Assembly (NCBI GenBank): GCA_015068495.1
Contig: SVKL01000004.1
Location: forward strand, 1-64,000
Source: Oscillospiraceae bacterium
Lineage (GTDB): Bacteria > Bacillota > Clostridia > Oscillospirales > Oscillospiraceae
Length of the DNA: 64,000 bases
Direction of reading: 5' to 3'
Shown: positions 32,918-41,261 of the stretch, one piece after another
Layout: each line of letters begins with the position of its first letter
Numbering within the stretch: position 1 is the first letter of the stretch
Made by a program: the position numbers and the translations under genes
Notes under the pieces: generated by a model
Seen by the model: the letters and a program-made list of their open reading frames with translations, nothing else
What the model was told of the DNA's origin: nothing
Databases searched by the model: none

Positions 32918-34048
32918 TTATGCCAACGCACTTTCTTCCTTACGGGTCCAGCCGCCGTCGCCCATATAGCCGGCAGGCAGCGCCTTGGGGGTCTCGAAGG
33001 AGGACTCCAGCTTCACAACCTTGCCGGTCTCGGCGCTGGTAATGATGGAGTGCATCAGCTCGAACACGTGGAACGCCATCTCTTTGCTGGCGCGGTTCTT
33101 GCGACCCTTGACGATGGACCAAGCCATCTCTGCTGCGCCAACACCACGGGAGTTTTCGGCGTAGCCGTGGGTCAAGGGGAACTCCACCTTGTCGGACAGG
33201 GTCTTCTTGATGTAGACGGGATTGCCAAACTCGTTGGGGTTACCCATATACAGGATGCCCTCTGTACCGTAGATTTCCAAACCGTAGGTTTCGTCCAAAA
33301 TACAGTCGGAATTCATATGCAGGGTGCCCAGCACGCCGCTTTCGTACTGCATAGTAGCAGTAATGACGTTGGCATCCTCCAGCTTGTATTCCTGTCCGTA
33401 GTTGGGAGCGCCGATACGGGTGTTCACCCGATCCGGCTCGTTGATGGCGGTAAATGCGCTTACTGCCTTTACCGGTCCCAAAATGGCTGCCAGCGCAGTC
33501 AGGTAGTAGCCGCCCATATCAAAGCCGATACCACCGCCGCGCTTGCACAGGTGAGTCAGGAACTCACCGTAAATACCGTAGTTACGGCTGATGGAGGCGC
33601 GGCAGGAAACGGGCTTACCGATCAAGCCGGACTCCACAATGTACTTCGCAGTCTGCACGGAAGCGCCCAAGAAGGTATCCGGCGCTACGCCCAGATACAG
33701 ACCCTTCTCGTTTGCCAGCTCCACAAGCTCCTTGCCCTGCCACAGCTCAACAGCGATCATCTTTTCGGAAAAGACGTGCTTGCCGGCCTCCAGGCACTGC
33801 TTGATAACCGGATAGTGGGCAGCGGGGATGGTCAGGTTGATGACCATATCGATGGAAGGATCTGCGCAGATTTCCTCGGTGGTCATTACCTTGCAGCCAT
33901 ACTTCTCAGCCTTTGCCTGTGCGGCGGCAGGATACAGGTCAGAGCAAGCCACCAGCTCCAGAATCTGGAACTTGCCGGCGGTAATATTGCTCATATAAAT
34001 ATCGCTGATAGAGCCGCAGCCAATCACGGCAACTCTGATTTTATCCAT
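32918..34048 (-). CDS. Gfo/Idh/MocA family oxidoreductase
   Basis: A 376-residue NAD(P)-dependent dehydrogenase. The N-terminal Rossmann fold starts VAVIGCGSISDIY; the EKMIAVELWQGKELV segment holds the family's EK(P) catalytic lysine motif with Met in place of Pro, and the C-terminal alpha/beta domain includes GGGIGFDMGGYYLTAL. Such enzymes oxidise or reduce sugars, inositols or amino-sugar precursors. It lies 20 bases after the aminotransferase gene and is clearly co-transcribed with it. Confidence 0.88.
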   Translation of the reverse strand: MDKIRVAVIGCGSISDIYMSNITAGKFQILELVACSDLYPAAAQAKAEKYGCKVMTTEEICADPSIDMVINLTIPAAHYPVIKQCLEAGKHVFSEKMIAVELWQGKELVELANEKGLYLGVAPDTFLGASVQTAKYIVESGLIGKPVSCRASISRNYGIYGEFLTHLCKRGGGIGFDMGGYYLTALAAILGPVKAVSAFTAINEPDRVNTRIGAPNYGQEYKLEDANVITATMQYESGVLGTLHMNSDCILDETYGLEIYGTEGILYMGNPNEFGNPVYIKKTLSDKVEFPLTHGYAENSRGVGAAEMAWSIVKGRKNRASKEMAFHVFELMHSIITSAETGKVVKLESSFETPKALPAGYMGDGGWTRKEESALA

Positions 34049-34068
34049 AATGCCTTCCCTCCAAATAA

Positions 34069-35283
34069 TTACAGGGACAGCACGATCTCACGAATGTTAG
34101 CAGCAACCTGATTGATTTCCTCAACGGTGGAGTTGATGTTGATGCCGGTGCCGGAGCCCAGACCCTTATCCACAACGCCAACGGAAATGTTCACAGCACG
34201 CTCCAGGATATCGTCGGTAGCGGGCAGCATATGCTTCTCGTACTTACGATCGTCCTGATGGAAGGGGTGAGCATCGGTCCAAGTCTTCTTGTCCAGAATC
34301 TGCTCCATATTGTTGTATACGTGCCAGCCGGAACGGGCAATCACGGAGGTGCCGGCCTTCTCGCAGAACTTAGCAGCCAGCTCCTTGGTGTCGAACAGCA
34401 GAGTCAGCAGAGTAGCGCACTCGCCCTCGTCGTTGATGGTACGGAAGCCAACACCGGGCAGATCCTGCAGCTGAGCCTTCAGAAGTGCCTTCTTCTCACG
34501 GAGGGTCTTCAGGATGGTGGGCAGCTTACGGCCCTGAACAACAGCAACGGCGCCAGACAGCTCGTTCATACGCATATTCACGCCAACGATGGAACGGTTG
34601 CCAACCTCAACGCCCATACGGGAGGGCTTGTGGCCCTGATCGTGGAAGCCGAATGCACGCTCGTACAGATCCTGATCGGAAGTACCAACGAAGCCGCCGT
34701 CACCGGTGGTGATGGTCTTAAATACGTTCAGAGAGTATGCGCCCATATTGCCGATGGTGCCGCAGCACTTGCCCTTGTAGGAAGCGCCGACTGCCTGACA
34801 GCAGTCCTCAATAACGTACAGGTTGTGCTTCTTAGCGATAGCCATAATCTCGTCCATCTTACAGGGGTTACCCAGCATATGGACAGGCATAATAGCCTTT
34901 GTGCGGGGGGTGATCAGTGCCTCGATCTTGGTGGGGTCGATGGTCAAAGAATCGTCGATCTCAGCCAGAACGGGAACTGCGTTCATCATTGCGATGGTGG
35001 AAATAGAAGCGATAAAGGTGTAGCCGGGAACGATAACCTCGTCACCCATACCGATACCCAGAGCTGCCAAGCAGCACAGCAGAGAGCCAGTGCCGGAGCT
35101 GGTAGCAACCACGTGGTTGTGACCCAGCTGAGCAGCGATTTCCTTCTCAAAGGTAGCAACCTTACCCTGGAAGCCATCTACGCCGAGTGTGCCGTAACGG
35201 AACAGTGCACCTGCCTCGATAACATCCATCAATTCTTTCTTTTCTTCTGCGCCAAATACATAAGATCCGGGACCGCCTGCCAT
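34069..35283 (-). CDS. DegT/DnrJ/EryC1/StrS family PLP-dependent aminotransferase
   Basis: A 404-residue sugar or cyclitol aminotransferase of fold type I. Visible features are the substrate loop TSSGTGSLLCCL, the aspartate pair in VIEDCCQAVGASYKGK, and the PLP lysine in SLNVFKTITTGDGGF. The start MAGGPGS follows GGAGG by eight bases. It is the first gene of the cluster, behind a near-consensus promoter. Together with the adjacent Gfo/Idh dehydrogenase it resembles oxidise-then-transaminate pairs that make, or run in reverse to remove, an amino group on a sugar or cyclitol. Confidence 0.9.
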   Translation of the reverse strand: MAGGPGSYVFGAEEKKELMDVIEAGALFRYGTLGVDGFQGKVATFEKEIAAQLGHNHVVATSSGTGSLLCCLAALGIGMGDEVIVPGYTFIASISTIAMMNAVPVLAEIDDSLTIDPTKIEALITPRTKAIMPVHMLGNPCKMDEIMAIAKKHNLYVIEDCCQAVGASYKGKCCGTIGNMGAYSLNVFKTITTGDGGFVGTSDQDLYERAFGFHDQGHKPSRMGVEVGNRSIVGVNMRMNELSGAVAVVQGRKLPTILKTLREKKALLKAQLQDLPGVGFRTINDEGECATLLTLLFDTKELAAKFCEKAGTSVIARSGWHVYNNMEQILDKKTWTDAHPFHQDDRKYEKHMLPATDDILERAVNISVGVVDKGLGSGTGININSTVEEINQVAANIREIVLSL

Positions 35284-35376
35284 AATGATTACCTCCAAAA
35301 AATTATTATTGTATTTTTATTACGTGCAGTAGCGCAACAGAATCTTTTTGTCCTGTGCGCCTGTTCACCTTTTTTT

Positions 35377-35405
35377 ATTTTACAAAATGGAAGTTTTTAT
35401 TTCAA
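35377..35405 (-). promoter_or_regulatory. sigma-A promoter of the sugar cluster
   Basis: On the minus strand TTGAAA, a 17-base spacer and TAAAAT, followed by an AT-rich leader of about 87 bases to the aminotransferase start. The surrounding 35284-35530 region has no gene. Confidence 0.7.
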
Positions 35406-35530
35406 TAGGATGAATGTACAAATAATAAAACTCAATTTTGTAGTATTTGTGAAACCTTTAAGAAAACAAAAAACTAAATCCCAAAAATCGCAAGATTGTC
35501 GGCTGACGGCTTTTGGGCGGTAAAGCAGAG

Positions 35531-35567
35531 AAAAGCCTGCCGCAGAACACCTGCGACAGGCTTTTTC
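35531..35567 (-). terminator. intrinsic terminator after the glycosidase-like membrane gene
   Basis: AAAAGCCTG-CGCAG and CTGCG-CAGGCTTTTT form an interrupted stem eight bases after the stop of the gene at 35575 on the minus strand. Confidence 0.88.
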
Positions 35568-35574
35568 GTTTCTG

Positions 35575-36588
35575 TTAGTGAGCGCCGGACAGAGGACGCA
35601 TCGCACCGAAAACATCAAATCGGGTATCGTGCAGCTCTGTTAAGAACACCAGATTTACCGCCGTATCGGCAACGCCGCTGTTGGGCGCAAAATCTGCCGC
35701 CTGCAGAGCATCCATTCCCTTAACATACATCCGGGTACGGCCGCTGGGCATTGTAAAATCTGCGGTCTTTACAAAGGACACCGCAAAGCGGTCTGTGGCG
35801 CAGGCAGACAGCAGCACACTTGCCGCCCGGCTCAAAAGCTCCGCCTTATCTCCGTTTACCAAAATCGACGTGGTTTCCGGGAAGCAGAAATCCTCCAACA
35901 CCACCTCATCAAAGCCCAAGCCCTTCAACTCCATAATGATTTGGGTCAGGTAGGACAGCGTTCCCTGACTGCCGGGATGCAGCCAGTAGCAGCCGTCATC
36001 ATCCATATACAGATAGCCGCCGGAGGAGTGGTGCACGCCGTCGGGCACGTGGTTTAAGCCGTAATCCCAATCCCGCAGCGCCGGCAATTTGGCAATGGCA
36101 TACATACTGCTGCGGTTTAGGTAGTCAATCAGCTCATCCATTTGGGCTGTGTCGATGCTGCTGCTGCGCTTGCTGCCCACCGCGGAGGAGTAGAAAAAGT
36201 CACCCTTGATGCCCTTTACATCCACCATTACCGCCGTTCCGGCAGGCAGGGCTTGGATTTGGGACTTGACTGCAGCAATATCCTGCAAATCGCTGAGCTC
36301 CACATAGTAGCCGTCCAGCTGGGTCAGCTCTGTTTTGCCACCGATCATCTCATCGTTTTGGTCAAATTTTATAGGGATATCCTCTTTTTCCGGAGGAACC
36401 GCCAGCTGGCCTGCTTGCATAGGCGGCAGGTCAAAATCCAGCTTGATTTTGCCCTCGGCTGTATAGACGATGTACCGCTGAATCCAAACAAACCAGCAGG
36501 CATACGCAATCGCCAGCACCGCAGCAATCACCAAAAGTGTCAGCAATATGCGCTTGAGCACCCGTTGGGTGCGGTAGGGTATGGTCAT
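35575..36588 (-). CDS. membrane-anchored putative glycoside hydrolase-like protein (DUF4015-like)
   Basis: A 337-residue protein with a basic N-terminus, one transmembrane segment (about 13-35) and an external domain. The domain contains TAVMVDVKGIKGDFFY, LVFLTELHD and GFDEVVLEDF-type strand ends, which suggest a TIM barrel related to the DUF4015 putative glycosidases. Assignment to that family is tentative and no catalytic pair can be proven by eye. Its ATG overlaps the prmA stop codon, so it is translationally coupled to prmA. Confidence 0.6.
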   Translation of the reverse strand: MTIPYRTQRVLKRILLTLLVIAAVLAIAYACWFVWIQRYIVYTAEGKIKLDFDLPPMQAGQLAVPPEKEDIPIKFDQNDEMIGGKTELTQLDGYYVELSDLQDIAAVKSQIQALPAGTAVMVDVKGIKGDFFYSSAVGSKRSSSIDTAQMDELIDYLNRSSMYAIAKLPALRDWDYGLNHVPDGVHHSSGGYLYMDDDGCYWLHPGSQGTLSYLTQIIMELKGLGFDEVVLEDFCFPETTSILVNGDKAELLSRAASVLLSACATDRFAVSFVKTADFTMPSGRTRMYVKGMDALQAADFAPNSGVADTAVNLVFLTELHDTRFDVFGAMRPLSGAH

Positions 36589-37526
36589 AGCGTTCTCCTT
36601 TTTGCGCTGACGCAGCGCCAGTCCTCTTTCGCCTTTGTCCGGGTAATCACAAGACCTGCCTGCTCCAAGGCGGCCACCACATCGGTTAGTCGGGTATCTA
36701 AAATACCGGAGCAAATCAGCAGGGTTTTTTCCGTCATAAATCGGGGCAGCACGGGAGCAAGGCCGATAATCACATCCGCCACAATGTTCACCAGCACCAC
36801 ATCATATTGCCCTTGGGACAGCGTATCCATAAAGCCCTTGTCTGCAATCACATTGCCCGTATAGGCGGCAAACTGCGGCAAAGCGTAGCCATTGTAGGCG
36901 GCATTCTCCCGGGCAATGTCCTCTGCTTTCGGGTCGATGTCCACGCCAACGGCGGTTTTCGCCCCCAAGCGCAATGCAGCAATAGAAAGGATACCGCTGC
37001 CGCTGCCCAAATCAAGGCAGCTCGCCCCCTCCTGCACCGCGTCCTCCATGGTTTCCAGCACCATTTGGGTGGATGGATGGGCGCCTGTACCGAAGGTAAG
37101 GCCGGGATCCAATATAATCGGCAAGCGCCCCTCTGTATCGGTATCTGCCAGCCAGTAGGGCAGCACCACAAGCCTTTGTCCCACGGGCTGGGGCGGATAG
37201 TTATCCTTCCAGCTTTCTTCCCAGTTTTCCTCTGCCAAGGGGGTAACGGACATCTGCAAATCCATTTGGGAAATCAGCTGCTCCAGCCGGGCAAGACCTG
37301 CCTGATTCCCATCCTCTAAGTACAGCTTAATGCAGCTAAGCCCCTGCAGCTTCTGCTGCAGATCCTCGTCAATGTAATCCCAATAAGCCCGATTCTCATC
37401 TAAAAACTGCTCAAATTCTCCCTGATCCTCCAGCACCAGCTCGCTGTAGCCGTGGGCTGTCAGCTTCGCGGCAACCTCCTCGATGGTATCGGAGGTGGTG
37501 GTTACGGAAATTTCCAAATAGGCCAT
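36585..37526 (-). CDS. prmA: ribosomal protein L11 methyltransferase
   Basis: A 313-residue SAM-dependent methyltransferase that trimethylates ribosomal protein L11. The N-terminal substrate-binding domain is followed by motif I LDLGSGSGILSIAA, VDIDPKA at the end of strand 2, and motif IV VLVNIVADVI; the upstream FGTGAHPSTQ block is diagnostic of PrmA. The start MAYLEIS was chosen for length and the AGAGG site; an in-frame ATG nine codons upstream is the alternative. It is divergent from yfmF. Confidence 0.93.
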   Translation of the reverse strand: MAYLEISVTTTSDTIEEVAAKLTAHGYSELVLEDQGEFEQFLDENRAYWDYIDEDLQQKLQGLSCIKLYLEDGNQAGLARLEQLISQMDLQMSVTPLAEENWEESWKDNYPPQPVGQRLVVLPYWLADTDTEGRLPIILDPGLTFGTGAHPSTQMVLETMEDAVQEGASCLDLGSGSGILSIAALRLGAKTAVGVDIDPKAEDIARENAAYNGYALPQFAAYTGNVIADKGFMDTLSQGQYDVVLVNIVADVIIGLAPVLPRFMTEKTLLICSGILDTRLTDVVAALEQAGLVITRTKAKEDWRCVSAKRRTL

Positions 37527-37602
37527 AAAGCAAACCTCTGTGTCGTTTTTCATTATTTTATCGTAAAACGGGCAAAATAACAACCTGTAATATGTAAAAT
37601 TT

Positions 37603-37641
37603 TTATATACCACTTTCCATTTGGTTGATTTTGGTATATAA
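37603..37641. repeat. 10-bp inverted repeat across the prmA/yfmF divergent promoter
   Basis: TTATATACCA at 37603-37612 and its exact reverse complement TGGTATATAA at 37632-37641 are 19 bases apart. The right arm supplies most of the yfmF -10 and the left arm a TATAAA -10-like sequence for the prmA side. Confidence 0.6.
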
Positions 37642-37642
37642 T
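37614..37642 (+). promoter_or_regulatory. putative sigma-A promoter of yfmF-yfmH-lgt
   Basis: TTTCCA, a 17-base spacer and TATAAT, about 55 bases upstream of the yfmF start. It lies within the inverted repeat above. Confidence 0.6.
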
Positions 37643-37697
37643 GACTGCTGTAAAATGAGAAATTGCAATAGGATACCTTGCAGTTTGCGGAGGATAT

Positions 37698-38963
37698 ATG
37701 ATTCAAACCTTTCATCTGTTGCCCGAAATTACCCTGCGGTGCTTTTCGGACAACCGTTTTAAGCAGGAAACCTTAAGCCTGCAATTTATACGCCCTATGC
37801 GCAAGGAGGAGGCCTCCCTCAACGCATTGCTGCCTGCGGTATTGCTCCGGGGCTGCGAAACCGCAGCCGACCTGCGGGCTATCACCCAGCGGTTGGACGA
37901 TTTGTACGGCGCTTCCGTCGGGGCGCAGCTGCGCCGCGTGGGTGACTATCAGACCACCGGCCTGAGCTGCAGCTTTATGCAGGAGGCTTACGCCTTGGAT
38001 AATGACGCCGTCTTTGCGCCTATGATGGCTTTCCTGCAGGAGCTGATGTTCCGCCCGCTGCTGGTTGGGGGCGTGTTCTCCGAAGAATTTGTGGAGGGCG
38101 AAAAACGAAATCTGCTCTCTGCCATCGCCGCCCAGCGGAATGATAAGCGGATTTACGCCAACGGGCAAATGGTCAAGCGGATGTGCAAGGGCGACTCCTT
38201 CGGCATCCCCCGCTTGGGAGAAAAAGAGGACGTGGAAGCCATCACACCTGCCGGTCTTTATGCCCACTATCAAAAGGTGCTCCGGGAAAGCCCTGTGCAT
38301 CTGTTCTATGTAGGCGCTACCGCGCCGGAGAAAATTGCAAAGCTGCTCCGGCCTATGTTCGCCGGTTTGGAGCGAAATCCTGTGGCGCTTCCTGCCCAGA
38401 CCCCTTTTCACGACTGCGGCGGATGCACGGAAACAGAGGAAATGGATGTGGCGCAGGGCAAGCTTTGCCTAGGCTTTGTCACGCCTGTTACCTTGCGGGA
38501 TAAAGACTTCGTGGCTATGCAGATTTTTAACACTGTTTTCGGCGGCGGTATGATGTCCAAGCTGTTTATGCGAATCCGGGAAACGTTGTCTCTGTGCTAT
38601 GACATCTCTTCCACCTATCACGGAAGCAAGGGCATTGTCACGGTTTCCGCCGGCATTGACAACCATATGGACAGCGCTGTGCAGGAAGAGATTCTTGCCC
38701 AGCTGCAAGCCTGTCAGGCGGGAGATTTCACCGACGATGAGCTGACAGCTGCCAAGCAGGCGCTGCTGACCCAGCTGCAAAGCACCCACGATTCCCCCGG
38801 CGCTATCGAGGGCTACTATGCCACCGCTGCCCTCAGCGGCCTTACCCTTTCGCCGGCAGACTACATTCGCGCTGTGGAAGATACCACAGCTGCCGACGTG
38901 GCAAACGCCGCAAAGACCCTGCGCCTGCACACCGTTTACTTTTTAAGGGGGCCAGTATTATGA
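37698..38963 (+). CDS. yfmF: M16 family YfmF-type protein (inactive subunit)
   Basis: A 421-residue insulinase-like protein with two M16 half-domains. The zinc motif HxxEH is missing at the expected place (NALLPAVLLRGCE), so it is the non-catalytic partner of the next gene product, as in two-subunit M16 peptidases. In Firmicutes this pair is annotated as associated with EF-P 5-aminopentanol modification. The C-terminal half retains the GGGMMSKLFMRIRE substrate-binding strand. It overlaps yfmH by four bases. Confidence 0.88.
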   Translation: MIQTFHLLPEITLRCFSDNRFKQETLSLQFIRPMRKEEASLNALLPAVLLRGCETAADLRAITQRLDDLYGASVGAQLRRVGDYQTTGLSCSFMQEAYALDNDAVFAPMMAFLQELMFRPLLVGGVFSEEFVEGEKRNLLSAIAAQRNDKRIYANGQMVKRMCKGDSFGIPRLGEKEDVEAITPAGLYAHYQKVLRESPVHLFYVGATAPEKIAKLLRPMFAGLERNPVALPAQTPFHDCGGCTETEEMDVAQGKLCLGFVTPVTLRDKDFVAMQIFNTVFGGGMMSKLFMRIRETLSLCYDISSTYHGSKGIVTVSAGIDNHMDSAVQEEILAQLQACQAGDFTDDELTAAKQALLTQLQSTHDSPGAIEGYYATAALSGLTLSPADYIRAVEDTTAADVANAAKTLRLHTVYFLRGPVL

Positions 38964-40237
38964 AAAAATACGACTACCCCGAGGTAGGGGAAACCCTCTA
39001 CAAAACCACCCTGTCCAACGGCTTGCAGGTGGTGGTTTTGCCCCGGCCGGGCTTTACCAAAAAGCTGTGCTATTTCGTCACGGATTACGGCGCTATTCAC
39101 CGTGCCTTTACCATGGACGGCGCAGATTACCTTGCCCCTGCCGGTGTTGCTCACTATTTGGAGCATAAGCTGTTTGATATGCCGGGCCGGGATGTTACCG
39201 GAGAGTTTGCCGCGCTGGGCGGCATTCCCAACGCATTCACCAGCTTTGATATGACCGCCTATTACTTCTCCTGCACAGAAAATTTCAAGGAGAATCTGGC
39301 TCTGCTGCTGGAATTTGTCACCACCCCCTATTTTACCGACGAGAGTGTTGCCAAGGAGCAGGGCATTATCGGTCAGGAAATTGATATGAACGCCGACAAT
39401 CCCGACAGCAAGCTCTTTGAAATGCTGGCGGAGGCTATGTATGAAAAGCACCCCATTCACACGCCGATTTTGGGCACCCGGGAGAGCATCGGGCAAATCA
39501 CGCCTCAGGTTTTGGCAGATTGCCACAGGGCATTTTACCGGCCGGACAATATGTTCCTGTGCGTGGTGGGAGATGTAGACCCTCAAGAGGTGGCGCAGCT
39601 TGCGGAAGCGCAGTTGCAGAACCTCCCCCGCCCCACCGTCACCGCCATCCGCAGCTGGGATGAGCCAATGGAGGCAAAGCAGCACTTTGTCACCTGCCAA
39701 ATGGAGGTGGCGATGCCTATGTTCCAGCTGGGCTTCAAAAGCGCGGCGCTTCCCAACGGGGAGGACGGAGTGCGGCAGGAAATCATCGGCGATTTGGCAG
39801 CCGAAGCCCTGTTTGGAGAATCCTCCGGCTTGTATCTGAAGCTTTACGATGCCGGCTTGATTGACGCCTCCTTTGGCGGCGGCTATGAGACCATTGAGGG
39901 GATGTCTATGCTGATTGCCTCCGGTGACAGCGAAGACCCCTCTGCCGTTAAAGACGCCATTTTGCAGGAGGCCAAGCGCCTTGTGGAGGAAGGCATCTCT
40001 CAGGAGGATTTTCTGAGGATGAAGCGCAGCGCTATGGGACGGCGTATCCGCTCCCTTGACAGCTTTGAAGCCACCTGCTTCCGGCTGTGCGCCTATCATT
40101 TTTCCAAATTTGACTATTTCCGCATCCCCCACCTTTACGGGGAAATCACACAAGCGGAAATCCTAAAATTTATACAGACAGTGGTCACCGAGGCACGAAT
40201 GTGTATGGCGGTGATTACCCCGAAAGAGGAGGTATAA
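38960..40237 (+). CDS. yfmH: M16 family zinc peptidase YfmH-type (active subunit)
   Basis: A 425-residue M16 metallopeptidase. The inverted zinc motif HYLEH lies at residues 65-69 (His65, Glu68, His69), with the distal glutamate in GQEIDMN near 138, so the catalytic set is intact. It probably works as a heterodimer with the YfmF-type product. It is translationally coupled to yfmF and lies three bases before lgt, a neighbourhood that fits a three-gene operon. Confidence 0.9.
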   Translation: MKKYDYPEVGETLYKTTLSNGLQVVVLPRPGFTKKLCYFVTDYGAIHRAFTMDGADYLAPAGVAHYLEHKLFDMPGRDVTGEFAALGGIPNAFTSFDMTAYYFSCTENFKENLALLLEFVTTPYFTDESVAKEQGIIGQEIDMNADNPDSKLFEMLAEAMYEKHPIHTPILGTRESIGQITPQVLADCHRAFYRPDNMFLCVVGDVDPQEVAQLAEAQLQNLPRPTVTAIRSWDEPMEAKQHFVTCQMEVAMPMFQLGFKSAALPNGEDGVRQEIIGDLAAEALFGESSGLYLKLYDAGLIDASFGGGYETIEGMSMLIASGDSEDPSAVKDAILQEAKRLVEEGISQEDFLRMKRSAMGRRIRSLDSFEATCFRLCAYHFSKFDYFRIPHLYGEITQAEILKFIQTVVTEARMCMAVITPKEEV

Positions 40238-40240
40238 CCT

Positions 40241-41155
40241 ATGAAATGGATCACAGACGCTTCCCCCATTTCTTTCCCGTCGCTGGGAATTGAAATCAAT
40301 CCCCCCTTAGGCTTCGGCACCGATGCTTTTGAAATCCGTTTTTACGGTCTTTTGATTGCGCTGGGTCTGTTGCTGGCAGCAGTCTACGGTCTGCGGCGGA
40401 AAAAGGCGTTTGGGCTGACCGAGGACGAAATCATCGACGGCGCGTTGTGCATTATCCCCTTTGCCATTATCTGCGCCAGAGCCTACTACTGCATTTTCGC
40501 TTGGGATGAGTACGCGGCAAACCCCATTTCCGTGCTGTACATTTGGAACGGCGGACTGGCTATCTACGGCGGTGTCATCGGCGCGGCAATCGGCATTGTG
40601 GTGTACTGCCGGGTTAAGAAGATTCCCATTGGCACCTGCTTGGATATTACATCCCTGGGCTTTTTGATTGGACAGGCCATTGGTCGCTGGGGTAACTTCT
40701 TCAACCGGGAGGCCTTTGGCGCAAAAACAGAAAGCTTCCTGCGGATGGGACTGAAGCTGACGGAAGATGGCCGGGCAGCTGCGCAGATGTATTACTACCA
40801 CCCCACCTTCCTGTATGAGTCCTTGTGGAATCTGGCAGGCTTTGTGCTGCTGCATTTCCTGTCCAAGAAGCGGAAGTTTGACGGACAAATCGCTTTGGGC
40901 TATGCCGCTTGGTACGGCTTGGGCCGCACCTTCATTGAGGGTCTGCGGACAGACAGCCTGTATTGGGGGCCCTTCCGGGTCAGCCAAATGCTGGCTGCTG
41001 TGAGCTGCTTTGCCGCTGTCGCCATTTTGGTATGGCAGTCTTTCCGCACCCACAAGCCGGAGGATCTGTATGCCAACCGGGTCGCCGCCCGGCTTGCTGC
41101 TGAGGCCGCTGCCGCGGAAGAAGCCGAAGCTGCAGAAGACAGCGAAGAAACCTAA
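40241..41155 (+). CDS. lgt: prolipoprotein diacylglyceryl transferase
   Basis: A 304-residue polytopic membrane enzyme that moves a diacylglyceryl group from phosphatidylglycerol to the lipobox cysteine of prolipoproteins. The family signature GRWGNFFNREAFG is present near residue 147, with IWNGGLAIYGG upstream and about seven hydrophobic segments. The C-terminal 25 residues are an acidic alanine/glutamate tail. Likely clients in this window are the lipoproteins at 19444 and 55949. Confidence 0.95.
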   Translation: MKWITDASPISFPSLGIEINPPLGFGTDAFEIRFYGLLIALGLLLAAVYGLRRKKAFGLTEDEIIDGALCIIPFAIICARAYYCIFAWDEYAANPISVLYIWNGGLAIYGGVIGAAIGIVVYCRVKKIPIGTCLDITSLGFLIGQAIGRWGNFFNREAFGAKTESFLRMGLKLTEDGRAAAQMYYYHPTFLYESLWNLAGFVLLHFLSKKRKFDGQIALGYAAWYGLGRTFIEGLRTDSLYWGPFRVSQMLAAVSCFAAVAILVWQSFRTHKPEDLYANRVAARLAAEAAAAEEAEAAEDSEET

Positions 41156-41158
41156 ATA

Positions 41159-41211
41159 TAGGGGACGGGTTTTCCGTCCCCTTTTTGCGGACGAGCAATG
41201 CTCGCCCCTAC
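41159..41211. repeat. TAGGGG...CCCCTAC modular palindromic repeat, copy 5
   Basis: A GGGGACGG/CCGTCCCC hairpin followed by GGACGAGC/GCTCGCCCC ending in CCCCTAC. The right module, with its GCAATGC centre, is essentially the same as 9252-9274. Confidence 0.8.
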
Positions 41212-41222
41212 AACCCATAATC

Positions 41223-41261
41223 AAAAAGGGAACGGCACATAGGCCGTTCCCTTTCTTTTTA
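41223..41261. terminator. bidirectional intrinsic terminator
   Basis: AAAAAGGGAACGGC and GCCGTTCCCTTTC pair around a six-base loop between convergent lgt and the flavodiiron gene. Confidence 0.9.
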
